A stretch of 64,000 bases of DNA from NCBI RefSeq assembly GCF_050529585.1, contig NZ_CP172882.1, positions 3,052,608 through 3,116,607 on the forward strand. Reading direction: 5' to 3'. Position numbers and translations under genes: made by a program. Of the stretch, positions 8,904 through 16,187 are shown piece after piece (within the stretch, counting starts at the first letter, position 1; each line of letters opens with the position of its first letter). This DNA is from Enterococcus_D sp050529585 (GTDB taxonomy: Bacteria; Bacillota; Bacilli; Lactobacillales; Enterococcaceae). The notes below the pieces were generated by a model. The model saw only the letters and a list, made by a program, of their open reading frames with translations, did not search any database and was not told where the DNA came from.

Positions 8904-9734
8904 TTATTTCAGTCGTTGGTTCCGCTGCAATACGATCACCACACGCTTGATCAAATTGACCAATAAAAACAAACCAATAAAAACTAATGTGATCGTCGCA
9001 CCTGGTGGCGTATCTAAATAAAAGGAACTGGTCAAACCGGTCATCATCCCAATCATTCCAATCACGACACTGATCAAGATCACTGCATTGAAGCTTTTGC
9101 CCAAACGCATACTGATAGCCGCTGGCAAGACCATGATTGCTGAAATCAGCAAGGCCCCAGCAATCGGAATCATCATTGCGATGGCAACACCCGTCAAGAC
9201 GTTGAACAGCATCGACATCAATCGGATCGGTAAGCCATCGACATGCGCCGTATCTTCGTCAAAAGTCAAAATATACATTGGTCGTTTGAACAAAAAGAAC
9301 AATGCAAAGACAATCAAGAATAAAAGCCCTAAGATCCAGACTTGATCATGGGTAATCGTAACGATCGACCCAAATAGATAGGATTGGATACTGGTGGCAG
9401 AATTTCCGCCACTGAGATTCATCAAGACCAGCGCCAGCGCCAATCCCCCCGACATCAAGATCGCAATCGATATCTCCGAATAGCTGCGGTAAAGGGTTCG
9501 CAAATATTCCAAAATGATCGCAGCGATCACCACAATCAGCAATGTCGTCAAATTGGGATTCAAATTGAGAAAGAAGCCTAATGCAACACCTGCCAATGAC
9601 ACATGGGATAACGTATCTGCCATTAAAGACTGTCGGCGTATCACCAGAAAAACCCCTAGCATAGGCGCGATGCCCGCAATAAAAATCGCAGCTAAAAAGG
9701 CCCGTCTCATGAATTCATATGAAAGCAGCGCCAT
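8904..9734 (-). CDS. adcB: Zinc ABC transporter permease (AdcB/ZnuB type)
   Basis: A 276-residue ABC-3 family permease with about eight membrane segments. Typical stretches are PMLGVFLVIRRQSLMADTLSHVSLAGVALG and the later IPIAGALLISAIMVLPAAIS. It forms the membrane channel for Zn(II) delivered by AdcA and powered by AdcC. Its ATG at 9734 lies 28 bases inside the end of adcC and is preceded by AAAGGAGG, so translation is coupled. Manganese-type permeases share the fold; the zinc call rests on the His-rich binding protein and the operator upstream. Confidence 0.9.
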   Translation of the reverse strand: MALLSYEFMRRAFLAAIFIAGIAPMLGVFLVIRRQSLMADTLSHVSLAGVALGFFLNLNPNLTTLLIVVIAAIILEYLRTLYRSYSEISIAILMSGGLALALVLMNLSGGNSATSIQSYLFGSIVTITHDQVWILGLLFLIVFALFFLFKRPMYILTFDEDTAHVDGLPIRLMSMLFNVLTGVAIAMMIPIAGALLISAIMVLPAAISMRLGKSFNAVILISVVIGMIGMMTGLTSSFYLDTPPGATITLVFIGLFLLVNLIKRVVIVLQRNQRLK

Positions 9735-10387
9735 GGTGAATCCTCCTTTCGCACTAAGCGGATCTGACGATCTGCATATTCTTTGATATCTTCATGATCG
9801 TGAGTGATCATTAAAATCGACTTGCCATGGTCATGGGCATTATGCCGCAGCAACTCATAAAACAAGTTCCGAGATTGTTCATCCATACCAGTCGTTGGTT
9901 CATCTAAAATAAAGAGATCTGGGTCGGTGGCAAAGATTCGTGCCAAACTGATCCGTTGTTTTTGACCACCAGATAGTTCTCCGATCCGTTTGTTGCGCAT
10001 ATCCCACATGCCAACCGCATCCAAGGCCCGCCGCACATGTTCATGGTCACGTTTGGTCAATCGTTTGAACCAGCGATCTTTGGGATAGCGGCCTGATTGT
10101 ACCAATTCCAAGACCGTACTTGGAAAGCCGACATTGAAGGACGCGATTTGTTGGGGGATGTAAGCAACACTTAGTTTTTCACCAGCCACATTTTGACTGG
10201 CCACTGTAACTTTTCCTTTTGACGGTTTCAACAAACCTAATGTGGCTTTGATCAAGGTTGATTTGGCTGCACCATTTTCACCCGTCAAAATCACAAACTC
10301 GCCATCTTCGACAAAATAGGAAATGTCTTCTAATACAGGTTCATCATCATAATAAAAGGTTAAATCTTTTACATCGATATAACGCAC
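9707..10387 (-). CDS. adcC: Zinc ABC transporter ATPase (AdcC/ZnuC type)
   Basis: A 226-residue ABC ATPase with signature LSGGQKQR, Walker B LFILDEPTTG and switch His in MITHDHED. The Walker A reads GENGAAKST (residues 36-44), with Ala where most ABC proteins have Gly before Lys; as far as I remember this is shared by streptococcal AdcC proteins, so it is a family trait and not damage. GTG start at 10387 with AAGGAGG upstream. Second gene of the adcA-adcC-adcB operon. Confidence 0.92.
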   Translation of the reverse strand: MRYIDVKDLTFYYDDEPVLEDISYFVEDGEFVILTGENGAAKSTLIKATLGLLKPSKGKVTVASQNVAGEKLSVAYIPQQIASFNVGFPSTVLELVQSGRYPKDRWFKRLTKRDHEHVRRALDAVGMWDMRNKRIGELSGGQKQRISLARIFATDPDLFILDEPTTGMDEQSRNLFYELLRHNAHDHGKSILMITHDHEDIKEYADRQIRLVRKEDSPWRCFHMNS

Positions 10388-10410
10388 GGAGTGCCTCCTT
10401 ATTTGTTTCT

Positions 10411-11367
10411 TTATTTGATACTTTTTTGCAAAGCGGATAAATTGTCTTCCATCACACTGATATAAGTTTCTCCATTGTCGATCTGTTCTTGTGTCAAGCT
10501 TTCTAGCGGGTTCAAGACAGCCAGTTCAACACCGGTCTCACTTGCTAACGTTTCTGCGACTTTCGACGAGGCATTTTCTTCAAAATAAATCACACGAACT
10601 TGATTGGTCTCCACATATTCTTTCAATTCTGCCAAGCGGCTTGGGGTCGGCTCTTGATCTGGAGAGATACCGGAAATCGAAGCCTCTACTAAATCGTACT
10701 GACGTGCCAAGTACCCAAAAGCAGCGTGTTGGGTGACAAATGTCCGTTGTGAAGCATCTTTGAAAGCTGCACGATAGGCATCATCTAATGCTGAGAGCTT
10801 CTTGATATAAGCCGCAGCATTTTCCGCAAATTGGTCCTTTTGTTCTGGATAGGCCGCTGACAATTGGTCACGGATCGTTTCGACTTCTTGGATCGCCAAT
10901 ACCGGGTCGGTCCATACATGAGGATCTAACTCATGCACATGATCTGCTTCTTCGTCATGGTCATGGTCTGCCTCATGGGCATGTCCTTCTTCGCTTTCTA
11001 CTAAATCGATCGCTTGCGCAGCTTCAATGATCGTCGTTTGTTTAGTATCAATGGAATCTGTTAAACTCGATACCCACGTCTCTAATTCCGGACTATTGTA
11101 GACAAACGCATCGGCTTCCATCATTTTGGCCATATCTTTGGCACTTGGTTCAAAATCATGGGGTTCAGTTCCAGCGGGAATCAACAAAGAAACCTCTGCT
11201 GCATCTCCTACCACTTCTTTGGTAAACTCATACATCGGATAAAAAGTCGTCATGATCGATAAAGCTGGATCATCAACAGATGCTGTGTCTGTCTCTTGGT
11301 TATGATTGCAGGCACCTAATAATAAACTGCTTAAAAGCAGTGCAGCTGCGGCGATTGTTTTTTTCAT
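10411..11367 (-). CDS. adcA: Zinc-binding lipoprotein AdcA/ZnuA
   Basis: A 318-residue cluster A-1 (TroA-like) solute-binding protein. The signal peptide ends in the lipobox LLGAC, giving a lipidated Cys20. A His-rich loop of about 17 residues near 129-145 lies between the TEPHDFEP His70 ligand and the DPHVWTDP His150 ligand, an arrangement typical of zinc-specific members. It lacks the ZinT-like C-terminal extension that longer AdcA proteins have. First gene of the operon; a promoter and a Zur-type box lie about 80-130 bases upstream, suggesting repression under zinc excess. Confidence 0.93.
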   Translation of the reverse strand: MKKTIAAAALLLSSLLLGACNHNQETDTASVDDPALSIMTTFYPMYEFTKEVVGDAAEVSLLIPAGTEPHDFEPSAKDMAKMMEADAFVYNSPELETWVSSLTDSIDTKQTTIIEAAQAIDLVESEEGHAHEADHDHDEEADHVHELDPHVWTDPVLAIQEVETIRDQLSAAYPEQKDQFAENAAAYIKKLSALDDAYRAAFKDASQRTFVTQHAAFGYLARQYDLVEASISGISPDQEPTPSRLAELKEYVETNQVRVIYFEENASSKVAETLASETGVELAVLNPLESLTQEQIDNGETYISVMEDNLSALQKSIK

Positions 11368-11446
11368 TCGTTATCTCCTCTTTGTTCCTCCTGTAATCGG
11401 AGGCATCAGGGCAAAACGGACTTGTTCCGTTTTACCAGCAACAGAT

Positions 11447-11475
11447 ACTGTAACAAATGTTTGCAACTTCGTCAA
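11447..11475 (-). promoter_or_regulatory. Promoter of adcACB
   Basis: On the minus strand TTGACG (11470-11475) and TACAGT (11447-11452) are separated by 17 bases. The transcript would start near 11440, about 75 bases before adcA. Confidence 0.65.
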
Positions 11476-11478
11476 GAT

Positions 11479-11499
11479 AAATCGTATGTTTTACGATTT
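11479..11499. promoter_or_regulatory. Zur-type operator upstream of adcACB
   Basis: A perfect inverted repeat AAATCGTA-N5-TACGATTT, the 7-1-7 Fur-superfamily layout, matching the ends of the Bacillus subtilis Zur box. It abuts the -35 element of the adc promoter on its upstream side. The streptococcal AdcR motif (TTAACNNGTTAA) was not seen. Confidence 0.75.
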
Positions 11500-11564
11500 G
11501 CCTTGGGAATTCACGTCCAAATCGGAAAGCACCCTGCGGCCACCCATATATTCGAGGAAATGGC

Positions 11565-11594
11565 AAAAAGCACAAGTAGGACACTTGTGCTTTT
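11565..11594 (-). terminator. Terminator after ispE
   Basis: AAAAGCACAAGT pairs with ACTTGTGCTTTT around a six-base loop, followed by T-rich sequence. Confidence 0.8.
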
Positions 11595-11602
11595 GTTGCC
11601 TG

Positions 11603-12460
11603 CTATTTCAAAGTTCGAACCAGATAGACTTCATCACAGAAACCTTTAAGCCCATTGTAGACCCGTTGCGCCCGAGAATATTTTTGGCATAGGGCAAAAA
11701 CTGTCGGTCCGCTCCCAGTCATCAACGCAGTGTCCGCGCCGTATTTCAACATGCGGTCTTTGATCTGCTGGACGATCGGATATTTGGGGATCGTGATTGC
11801 TTCTAGGCTATTCCCCATGGCGGTCAACATCGCTGGATAGTCCTCTGCCAAAATTGCCTCAGATAAGGCAGCAATATCCGGATGATGCAGTTGATCTAAA
11901 GCGACTTGTTGGAAAATTTTGCCCGTCGAAACGCTCAGTCGAGGTTTCACAAGGACGACCCAGCATTGGGGCATCGGCTTTAGCGGCGTGACCACTTCCC
12001 CTTTCCCTGCGATATGCGCTGTCGTGCCATATAAACAATAGGGCACATCCGTCCCAACTTCCATGCCGATCTCGATCAGTTCCTCCATGGTCACTTGCAG
12101 ATTCCATAAACGCACCATGCCCCGCAATGCAGCGGCACAATCCGTACTGCCGCCACCTAATCCTGCTGCAACCGGAATATTTTTGGTAATATTGATTTTG
12201 ATGCCCTTGGTGATCCCAAATCGTTTTTTGATCAGACTTGCCGCCTGATAGACGTTATTGCGCTTATCCACTGGTAAGAAAGCTTTATTGGTTTCGATAA
12301 TGATTTTATCTTCAGCGAGTTCTTCCAATATCAGACGGTCGGCTAGATCAACGCTGGACATCACCATCTCTAACTCATGGTAACCATCTGCTCTTTTGTC
12401 TAAGACATCGAGACCGAGGTTGATCTTAGCTGGCGCTTTTTCAATAATCTCCATCTTCAT
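11603..12460 (-). CDS. ispE: 4-diphosphocytidyl-2-C-methyl-D-erythritol kinase family protein (GHMP kinase)
   Basis: A 285-residue GHMP kinase with KAPAKINLGLDVLDKRADGYHEL at the N terminus, the ATP loop PVAAGLGGGSTDCAA and C-terminal LMTGSGPTVFAL, all IspE features. IspE normally phosphorylates CDP-methylerythritol in the non-mevalonate isoprenoid pathway. Enterococci are known to use the mevalonate route, so the present role is uncertain although motifs look intact. The start is weakly supported: ATG codons at 12460 and 12454 both lack a strong ribosome site. An extended -10 (TGC-TATGAT) lies about 40 bases upstream. It ends with its own terminator before adcA. Confidence 0.88.
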   Translation of the reverse strand: MKMEIIEKAPAKINLGLDVLDKRADGYHELEMVMSSVDLADRLILEELAEDKIIIETNKAFLPVDKRNNVYQAASLIKKRFGITKGIKINITKNIPVAAGLGGGSTDCAAALRGMVRLWNLQVTMEELIEIGMEVGTDVPYCLYGTTAHIAGKGEVVTPLKPMPQCWVVLVKPRLSVSTGKIFQQVALDQLHHPDIAALSEAILAEDYPAMLTAMGNSLEAITIPKYPIVQQIKDRMLKYGADTALMTGSGPTVFALCQKYSRAQRVYNGLKGFCDEVYLVRTLK

Positions 12461-12557
12461 TCATCCAATCATCTGATAGTTATTTAGTTCTATCATAGCA
12501 GATTCTGCATAGATAGTTGAGTGATTTCTCTTGTTTTGTTCGATACTGACCTTTTGG

Positions 12558-12586
12558 TTGCCCTTTTTTTTCGTTCCTCGTAAAAT
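12558..12586 (+). promoter_or_regulatory. Promoter of the small heat shock gene
   Basis: TTGCCC (12558-12563) and TAAAAT (12581-12586) with a 17-base spacer, about 57 bases before the hsp20 ATG. No CIRCE or CtsR heptad repeat was seen next to it. Confidence 0.55.
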
Positions 12587-12642
12587 AGAAGTAGCGACTT
12601 AGATTCAATCATTCGATCCACACAAGAAAGCGAGGGAACATC

Positions 12643-13050
12643 ATGGCAAATTTGATTCCAAAAGATTTCACAGGCGGCGAAGAATTATTGGGAAAATTAA
12701 TGAATAGTTTTTGGCAAGAACGACAAATGAACACGGATATCAAAGAATTTGAAGATCGATATCTCGTCAAAGCAGACTTACCGGGTATCAAAAAAGAAAA
12801 TATCCGCGTCAGCTATGTCAACAACACTTTAACGATCTCGGCAACACAAACAGATGACCTTGAAGAAAAAGATGACTTAGGACATTATTTACGCAAAGAA
12901 CGTTCCAGCAGCGCTTATCAGCGGACGTTCACGATAACGGATATCGATGAAGCATCGATCAAAGCCAAATTTGAAGACGGCGTATTGACATTGACGCTGC
13001 CAAAAGCGAGTTATAAAGATGCACCCGCCAAAAATATTCCAATCGAATAA
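12643..13050 (+). CDS. Hsp20/alpha-crystallin family small heat shock protein
   Basis: A 135-residue holdase chaperone. The alpha-crystallin domain runs from about residue 35 (DIKEFEDRYLVKADLPGIKKENI) to near 125, with the conserved A-x-x-x-n-G-v-L motif as AKFEDGVLTLTLP and a short C-terminal tail with the NIPIE anchoring motif. These proteins form oligomers that keep unfolding proteins soluble. GAGGGA precedes the ATG by seven bases. It is a single-gene unit between ispE and an unrelated convergent membrane protein gene. Confidence 0.95.
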   Translation: MANLIPKDFTGGEELLGKLMNSFWQERQMNTDIKEFEDRYLVKADLPGIKKENIRVSYVNNTLTISATQTDDLEEKDDLGHYLRKERSSSAYQRTFTITDIDEASIKAKFEDGVLTLTLPKASYKDAPAKNIPIE

Positions 13051-13055
13051 CAACC

Positions 13056-13114
13056 AAAAACCTGTTTCAAAGACATGCAAGCCAAATGCATTGCAGACTT
13101 TTGAAGCAGGTTTT
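13056..13114. terminator. Bidirectional terminator between hsp20 and the 250-aa membrane protein gene
   Basis: AAAACCTG(T)TTCAAAG pairs with CTTTTGAAGCAGGTTTT; an inner TGCA/TGCA pair adds structure. T tracts on both sides serve both converging genes. Confidence 0.75.
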
Positions 13115-13135
13115 CGCTATTGTGTATGGATAGAT

Positions 13136-13888
13136 TTACTTTTGTTGTCGGCGATAAGCTTGTCTAGACGTGACCGCTTCTTCTTCGCTCAAAGCTTTTT
13201 TGACATATAGTTTCAAGCTGTAAGGTTCATGGTATTTTACATCGTCTTTAATGAAGTCCCCGCCTGTAATGAATAACCCAACTGGCTCCAAGGTTTTTTC
13301 ACCTTGCCATTGGATCGTCCCAATAGGGGTCAACTCACTATAACTTGTACCGATTTGAAGGATATAGCGATCTGCTGCTTGTTGCTTGATGAAATAATAA
13401 GGATACAATGTATTTTTAGGAATCGTAAAACCCGTTTTCAATGGCTGCAAACGCAATTCATCTCGGCTGATCAAGGTTTGCAAGTGATCAGCCAAAACTA
13501 GTTGATAGTCTTCCTCAAAGTCTATACGTACTTTTTCAGTATTTAGGTGATCGATTTTTGTCGTACCAACGCTTTCGCTCTCGATATTGAATACTTCATC
13601 TGGTAATACTTTAACAAATACTTGTGTCACATCGCCTTTCACATTTTTGTCCAAAAAATAGTAAAAGATATTTAAGACCCAGAAGTAAACCAGAATCAAA
13701 AAACCAATGCTGTAAAATGTGGCTTGAACATAATTTTGATTCAAGAACAGCCCATAAACGATCCGCAAAATATAGGCAGTTGGAATAATACTCAGCATCG
13801 TATACGCACGATTCAAATATTTCGGGCTAATATCCAGATAGCCCAAAAATTTATGGATGCCATTGATCATATCTAATAAAAGAGTCAT
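13136..13888 (-). CDS. Uncharacterised membrane protein (possibly DUF6681)
   Basis: A 250-residue protein with two to three hydrophobic segments in the first 90 residues (including IPTAYILRIVYGLFL and IGFLILVYFWVLNIFYYFL), followed by a soluble beta-rich domain with LPDEVFNIES and a basic C terminus. I think it belongs to a family of lactic-acid-bacterial proteins of unknown function, perhaps DUF6681, but I cannot verify that. It starts eight bases after the gene for a Ser/Thr-rich exported protein, so the two are probably co-transcribed and may act together at the cell surface. Confidence 0.75.
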   Translation of the reverse strand: MTLLLDMINGIHKFLGYLDISPKYLNRAYTMLSIIPTAYILRIVYGLFLNQNYVQATFYSIGFLILVYFWVLNIFYYFLDKNVKGDVTQVFVKVLPDEVFNIESESVGTTKIDHLNTEKVRIDFEEDYQLVLADHLQTLISRDELRLQPLKTGFTIPKNTLYPYYFIKQQAADRYILQIGTSYSELTPIGTIQWQGEKTLEPVGLFITGGDFIKDDVKYHEPYSLKLYVKKALSEEEAVTSRQAYRRQQK

Positions 13889-13896
13889 AATTTCAC

Positions 13897-14322
13897 CTAC
13901 TCATCTTGATTTTCATCTGTAATGCCTTGTGGATCCACCGTGTTTTCTTCGCTGGAAGCAGGCGTTTGTTGGTTATTTTCTTCAGATACTTGTGTGTTGT
14001 CTTCTTCACTGGACGGTGTCGTACTGTCAGAAACAGTAGCAGTACTCGATTCTTCTGTCACGCCTTCATTAACAGCTGATGAGGGTTGTTCTTGTTCGAT
14101 TGACTCAGAACTGCTCGTCGGTGCTGGATTTTGGCTGTCCGTATCTTGGATCATAGAAGATTCCGTGGATGCTGGAACTGAGTTTTCAGTGGTCTCAGTT
14201 GTTTGATCGGTGGTGCTTGGGTGGCGGTAACTTTGAGAATTGACGACACCCGTTGCAGTAGCAATGATCGTTGAAATGGTCAACAAAGCAATAGGTTTTA
14301 AAATTGGCGGAACTTTGCGCAT
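13897..14322 (-). CDS. Short exported Ser/Thr/Glu-rich protein
   Basis: About 141 residues. A basic start (MRKVPPILK) and one hydrophobic stretch (PIALLTISTIIATATGVV) form a signal peptide or anchor; the rest is low-complexity Ser, Thr, Glu, Gln and Pro with no fold or LPxTG motif. Such tails resemble wall-spanning linkers. Of two in-frame ATGs, 14322 is eight bases from AAAGGA while 14331 overlaps it, so 14322 is chosen. First gene of a two-gene unit with the membrane protein downstream. Confidence 0.7.
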   Translation of the reverse strand: MRKVPPILKPIALLTISTIIATATGVVNSQSYRHPSTTDQTTETTENSVPASTESSMIQDTDSQNPAPTSSSESIEQEQPSSAVNEGVTEESSTATVSDSTTPSSEEDNTQVSEENNQQTPASSEENTVDPQGITDENQDE

Positions 14323-14388
14323 GGATCTCATCCTTTACTTTCACATTTTTGATGCGCATCCTTTTTCGGGATTGCACCGCTTGTTTTC

Positions 14389-14417
14389 TTTATAATCGTT
14401 TCTGCAACGAGGGTCAA
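14389..14417 (-). promoter_or_regulatory. Promoter of the 141-aa exported protein operon
   Basis: On the minus strand TTGACC (14412-14417), 17 bases, TATAAA (14389-14394). Confidence 0.6.
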
Positions 14418-14481
14418 GAATTATAGGGAACAATTCCCATGATTTAAAAAAAAGCTAAACTTGCATCCGCTTACAACAAAA

Positions 14482-14503
14482 AACGACTGTCTACGCAGTC
14501 GTT
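14482..14503 (-). terminator. Terminator overlapping the stop of the 183-aa gene
   Basis: AACGACTG and CAGTCGTT form a perfect stem with a six-base loop, followed by six T on the minus strand. Confidence 0.8.
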
Positions 14504-15053
14504 AAACGATATATGGGTACATTTTTTCATAGACGATTTGCAGTGTCTCATGGTAATTTCTGATCAACATGTCGATCGATAGGACTTCTTCGTATGCAAT
14601 GGGTGCGGTCAATTGGATAACCAGCTGCTGATCATCCAGGTAGTAACTACTGAAGACCTCATCATCCGTCAGTTCTTCCAGTTGGTTGGTCAATTCTTCA
14701 TAAAATTTCTCGGCAATCGGTTCAGCAACCTCCATCATAAGCGGCCGTAATGCAGCTTCCATCTCTGATAAAGGCTGTTGTAATAACTGTGCGCCACTCT
14801 TGGTCTGATAGACATTGTCCAACGTAAGATAAAGAAGATCGATGTAGTCTGCCTCTTCGCCGATGGCCTCCAACTGGGTAATCGCCTCTGTTATCAGAGC
14901 CGTGCATAATCGATCGACCGCCTCATGCATTCGGGCATCCGCTTTCTCAAAAATCTGTTGCGATCCATGACTTCTTTCGATCCCCATAAAGGTTAATGTC
15001 GCTTTTTCCAAACACAATGGATTTTCTGCTATATATAATTTGATCTCAGCCAT
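14502..15053 (-). CDS. Uncharacterised acidic protein, 183 aa
   Basis: Not recognised. The protein begins MAEIKLYIAENPLCL and is acidic and mostly helical, without signal peptide, membrane segment or metal motif. The frame runs 19 codons further upstream, but GAGGGG lies six bases before the ATG at 15053 and is taken as the ribosome site. It is a single-gene unit with its own terminator, divergent from the PfpI-like gene. Confidence 0.7.
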   Translation of the reverse strand: MAEIKLYIAENPLCLEKATLTFMGIERSHGSQQIFEKADARMHEAVDRLCTALITEAITQLEAIGEEADYIDLLYLTLDNVYQTKSGAQLLQQPLSEMEAALRPLMMEVAEPIAEKFYEELTNQLEELTDDEVFSSYYLDDQQLVIQLTAPIAYEEVLSIDMLIRNYHETLQIVYEKMYPYIV

Positions 15054-15110
15054 GTAAGGCCCCTCTTTCTTTTGTTGGTCACTAGGCATGCGTGCTGCCA
15101 AACAAATCAT

Positions 15111-15139
15111 TTGTCAGCAAGCAAAATCTTCGTTAGCAT
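15111..15139 (+). promoter_or_regulatory. Promoter of the DJ-1/PfpI gene
   Basis: TTGTCA (15111-15116), 17 bases, TAGCAT (15134-15139), about 50 bases before the ATG. Confidence 0.55.
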
Positions 15140-15190
15140 AAATAGTAACAGGTGGACGACATGTCCATCAAGTAATAAGGAGGAAATCAA

Positions 15191-15703
15191 ATGAGTAAAG
15201 TTGCAGTAATCGTCACAGATTTAGTAGAAGATATCGAATTGACCGCACCGCAAGAAGCCTTAGAAGCTGCAGGACATGATGTTGTCGTGATCAGTAACGA
15301 AGGCACGTCTCAAGTAACCGGCAAACAAGGCGGCACTTTCACCGTTGACGCCACCATTGACGCGATCGATCCAGATAGTTTTGATGCGTTATTGATACCT
15401 GGCGGCTTCTCTCCAGACCAACTGCGAACAGATGCGCGTTATGTAGACTTGACCAAAGCGTTTATTACCTCAGATCGTCCGGTTTTTGCCATTTGCCATG
15501 GTCCTCAGCTGTTTATTCAAACTGGATTGACCGATAAGTTGACATTGACTGCCTATGATTCAGTGCGCCCTGATTTGGCTTATGCTGGCGCTACTGTCAA
15601 AGATGAACCGGTCGTGATCGATGAAACGTATCGTGTGATCACCAGTCGGAATCCAGATGATATTCCCGCCTTCAACCAAGCGATCGTTGACGCATTGAAG
15701 TAA
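15191..15703 (+). CDS. DJ-1/PfpI family protein (glyoxalase/protease-like)
   Basis: A 170-residue class I glutamine amidotransferase-like protein with the nucleophile elbow AICHGPQ (Cys about 100) and an upstream LLIPGGFSPDQLR loop. Relatives include PfpI, YhbO and YraA, which act in carbonyl and oxidative stress; the exact reaction is uncertain. AAGGAGG lies seven bases before the ATG. It is monocistronic, with its own promoter and a shared terminator. Confidence 0.9.
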   Translation: MSKVAVIVTDLVEDIELTAPQEALEAAGHDVVVISNEGTSQVTGKQGGTFTVDATIDAIDPDSFDALLIPGGFSPDQLRTDARYVDLTKAFITSDRPVFAICHGPQLFIQTGLTDKLTLTAYDSVRPDLAYAGATVKDEPVVIDETYRVITSRNPDDIPAFNQAIVDALK

Positions 15704-15734
15704 TGGAGCAACTGTTGCCGTTTTGATCAATAGA

Positions 15735-15778
15735 GCAAAAAATCAGCCGCTGATAACTGTCAGTTGGCTGATTTTTTT
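15735..15778. terminator. Bidirectional terminator after the PfpI-like gene
   Basis: AAAAAATCAGCC pairs with GGCTGATTTTTT around a loop; T tracts on both strands serve the two converging genes. Confidence 0.85.
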
Positions 15779-16077
15779 TAGTCATTTTGGGGCAAGTCAA
15801 ACCCATCAAAGGTTTCTCCATCATAGTATTTCAACAGTTCTTCCGTCGTTAACAAAGAAGAGGTCATCTCTTCTGTAGTCTCCGTTCGTTCTCTTAACTG
15901 TGCAATATAAGCTGCATACAACTCAGCCAGCTGACGATAAACTGCTTGTCGAGAAGAACCTTCTGCTTGCAGTGTCGGCAACTCGCGAATAAACGCCTGA
16001 TACAACGGGCGGTCGCCTATCCATTCTACCGGCAGCTCAACGACTTGCAGCTGTGCTTCTTCAAACCATCTGTCCAT
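15778..16077 (-). CDS. Uncharacterised 99-aa protein
   Basis: Not recognised. Starts MDRWFEEAQLQVVELPVEW, mostly helical and acidic, no membrane segment. An ATG at 16083 overlaps the ribosome site GAGGG; the ATG at 16077, six bases from it, is preferred. It lies between the PfpI-like gene and the mannitol locus and shows no link to either. Confidence 0.6.
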   Translation of the reverse strand: MDRWFEEAQLQVVELPVEWIGDRPLYQAFIRELPTLQAEGSSRQAVYRQLAELYAAYIAQLRERTETTEEMTSSLLTTEELLKYYDGETFDGFDLPQND

Positions 16078-16138
16078 TGCCATCCCTCATTTCTTTCTCT
16101 ATTATCAGCTAGACCTGTAAAAAGTCAATCCTTAAGCA

Positions 16139-16182
16139 AAAAACCACTGGATCGACTCATATGTCTTGTCGATCTAGTGGTT
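16139..16182 (-). terminator. Terminator after mtlD
   Basis: A 14-pair stem (ACCACTGGATCGAC with GTCGATCTAGTGGT, allowing one mismatch) followed on the minus strand by T-rich sequence. It ends the mtlA-mtlF-mtlD operon. Confidence 0.8.
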
Positions 16183-16187
16183 GCGGC

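Noticed and set aside
10255..10285. Ala in place of Gly in the AdcC Walker A (GENGAAKST) as a loss-of-function change
   Set aside because: I recall the same residues in streptococcal AdcC, so it is probably normal for the family.
10411..10440. Frames antisense to adcA and adcC near this junction
   Set aside because: No ribosome sites and no family resemblance; the adc genes explain the region.
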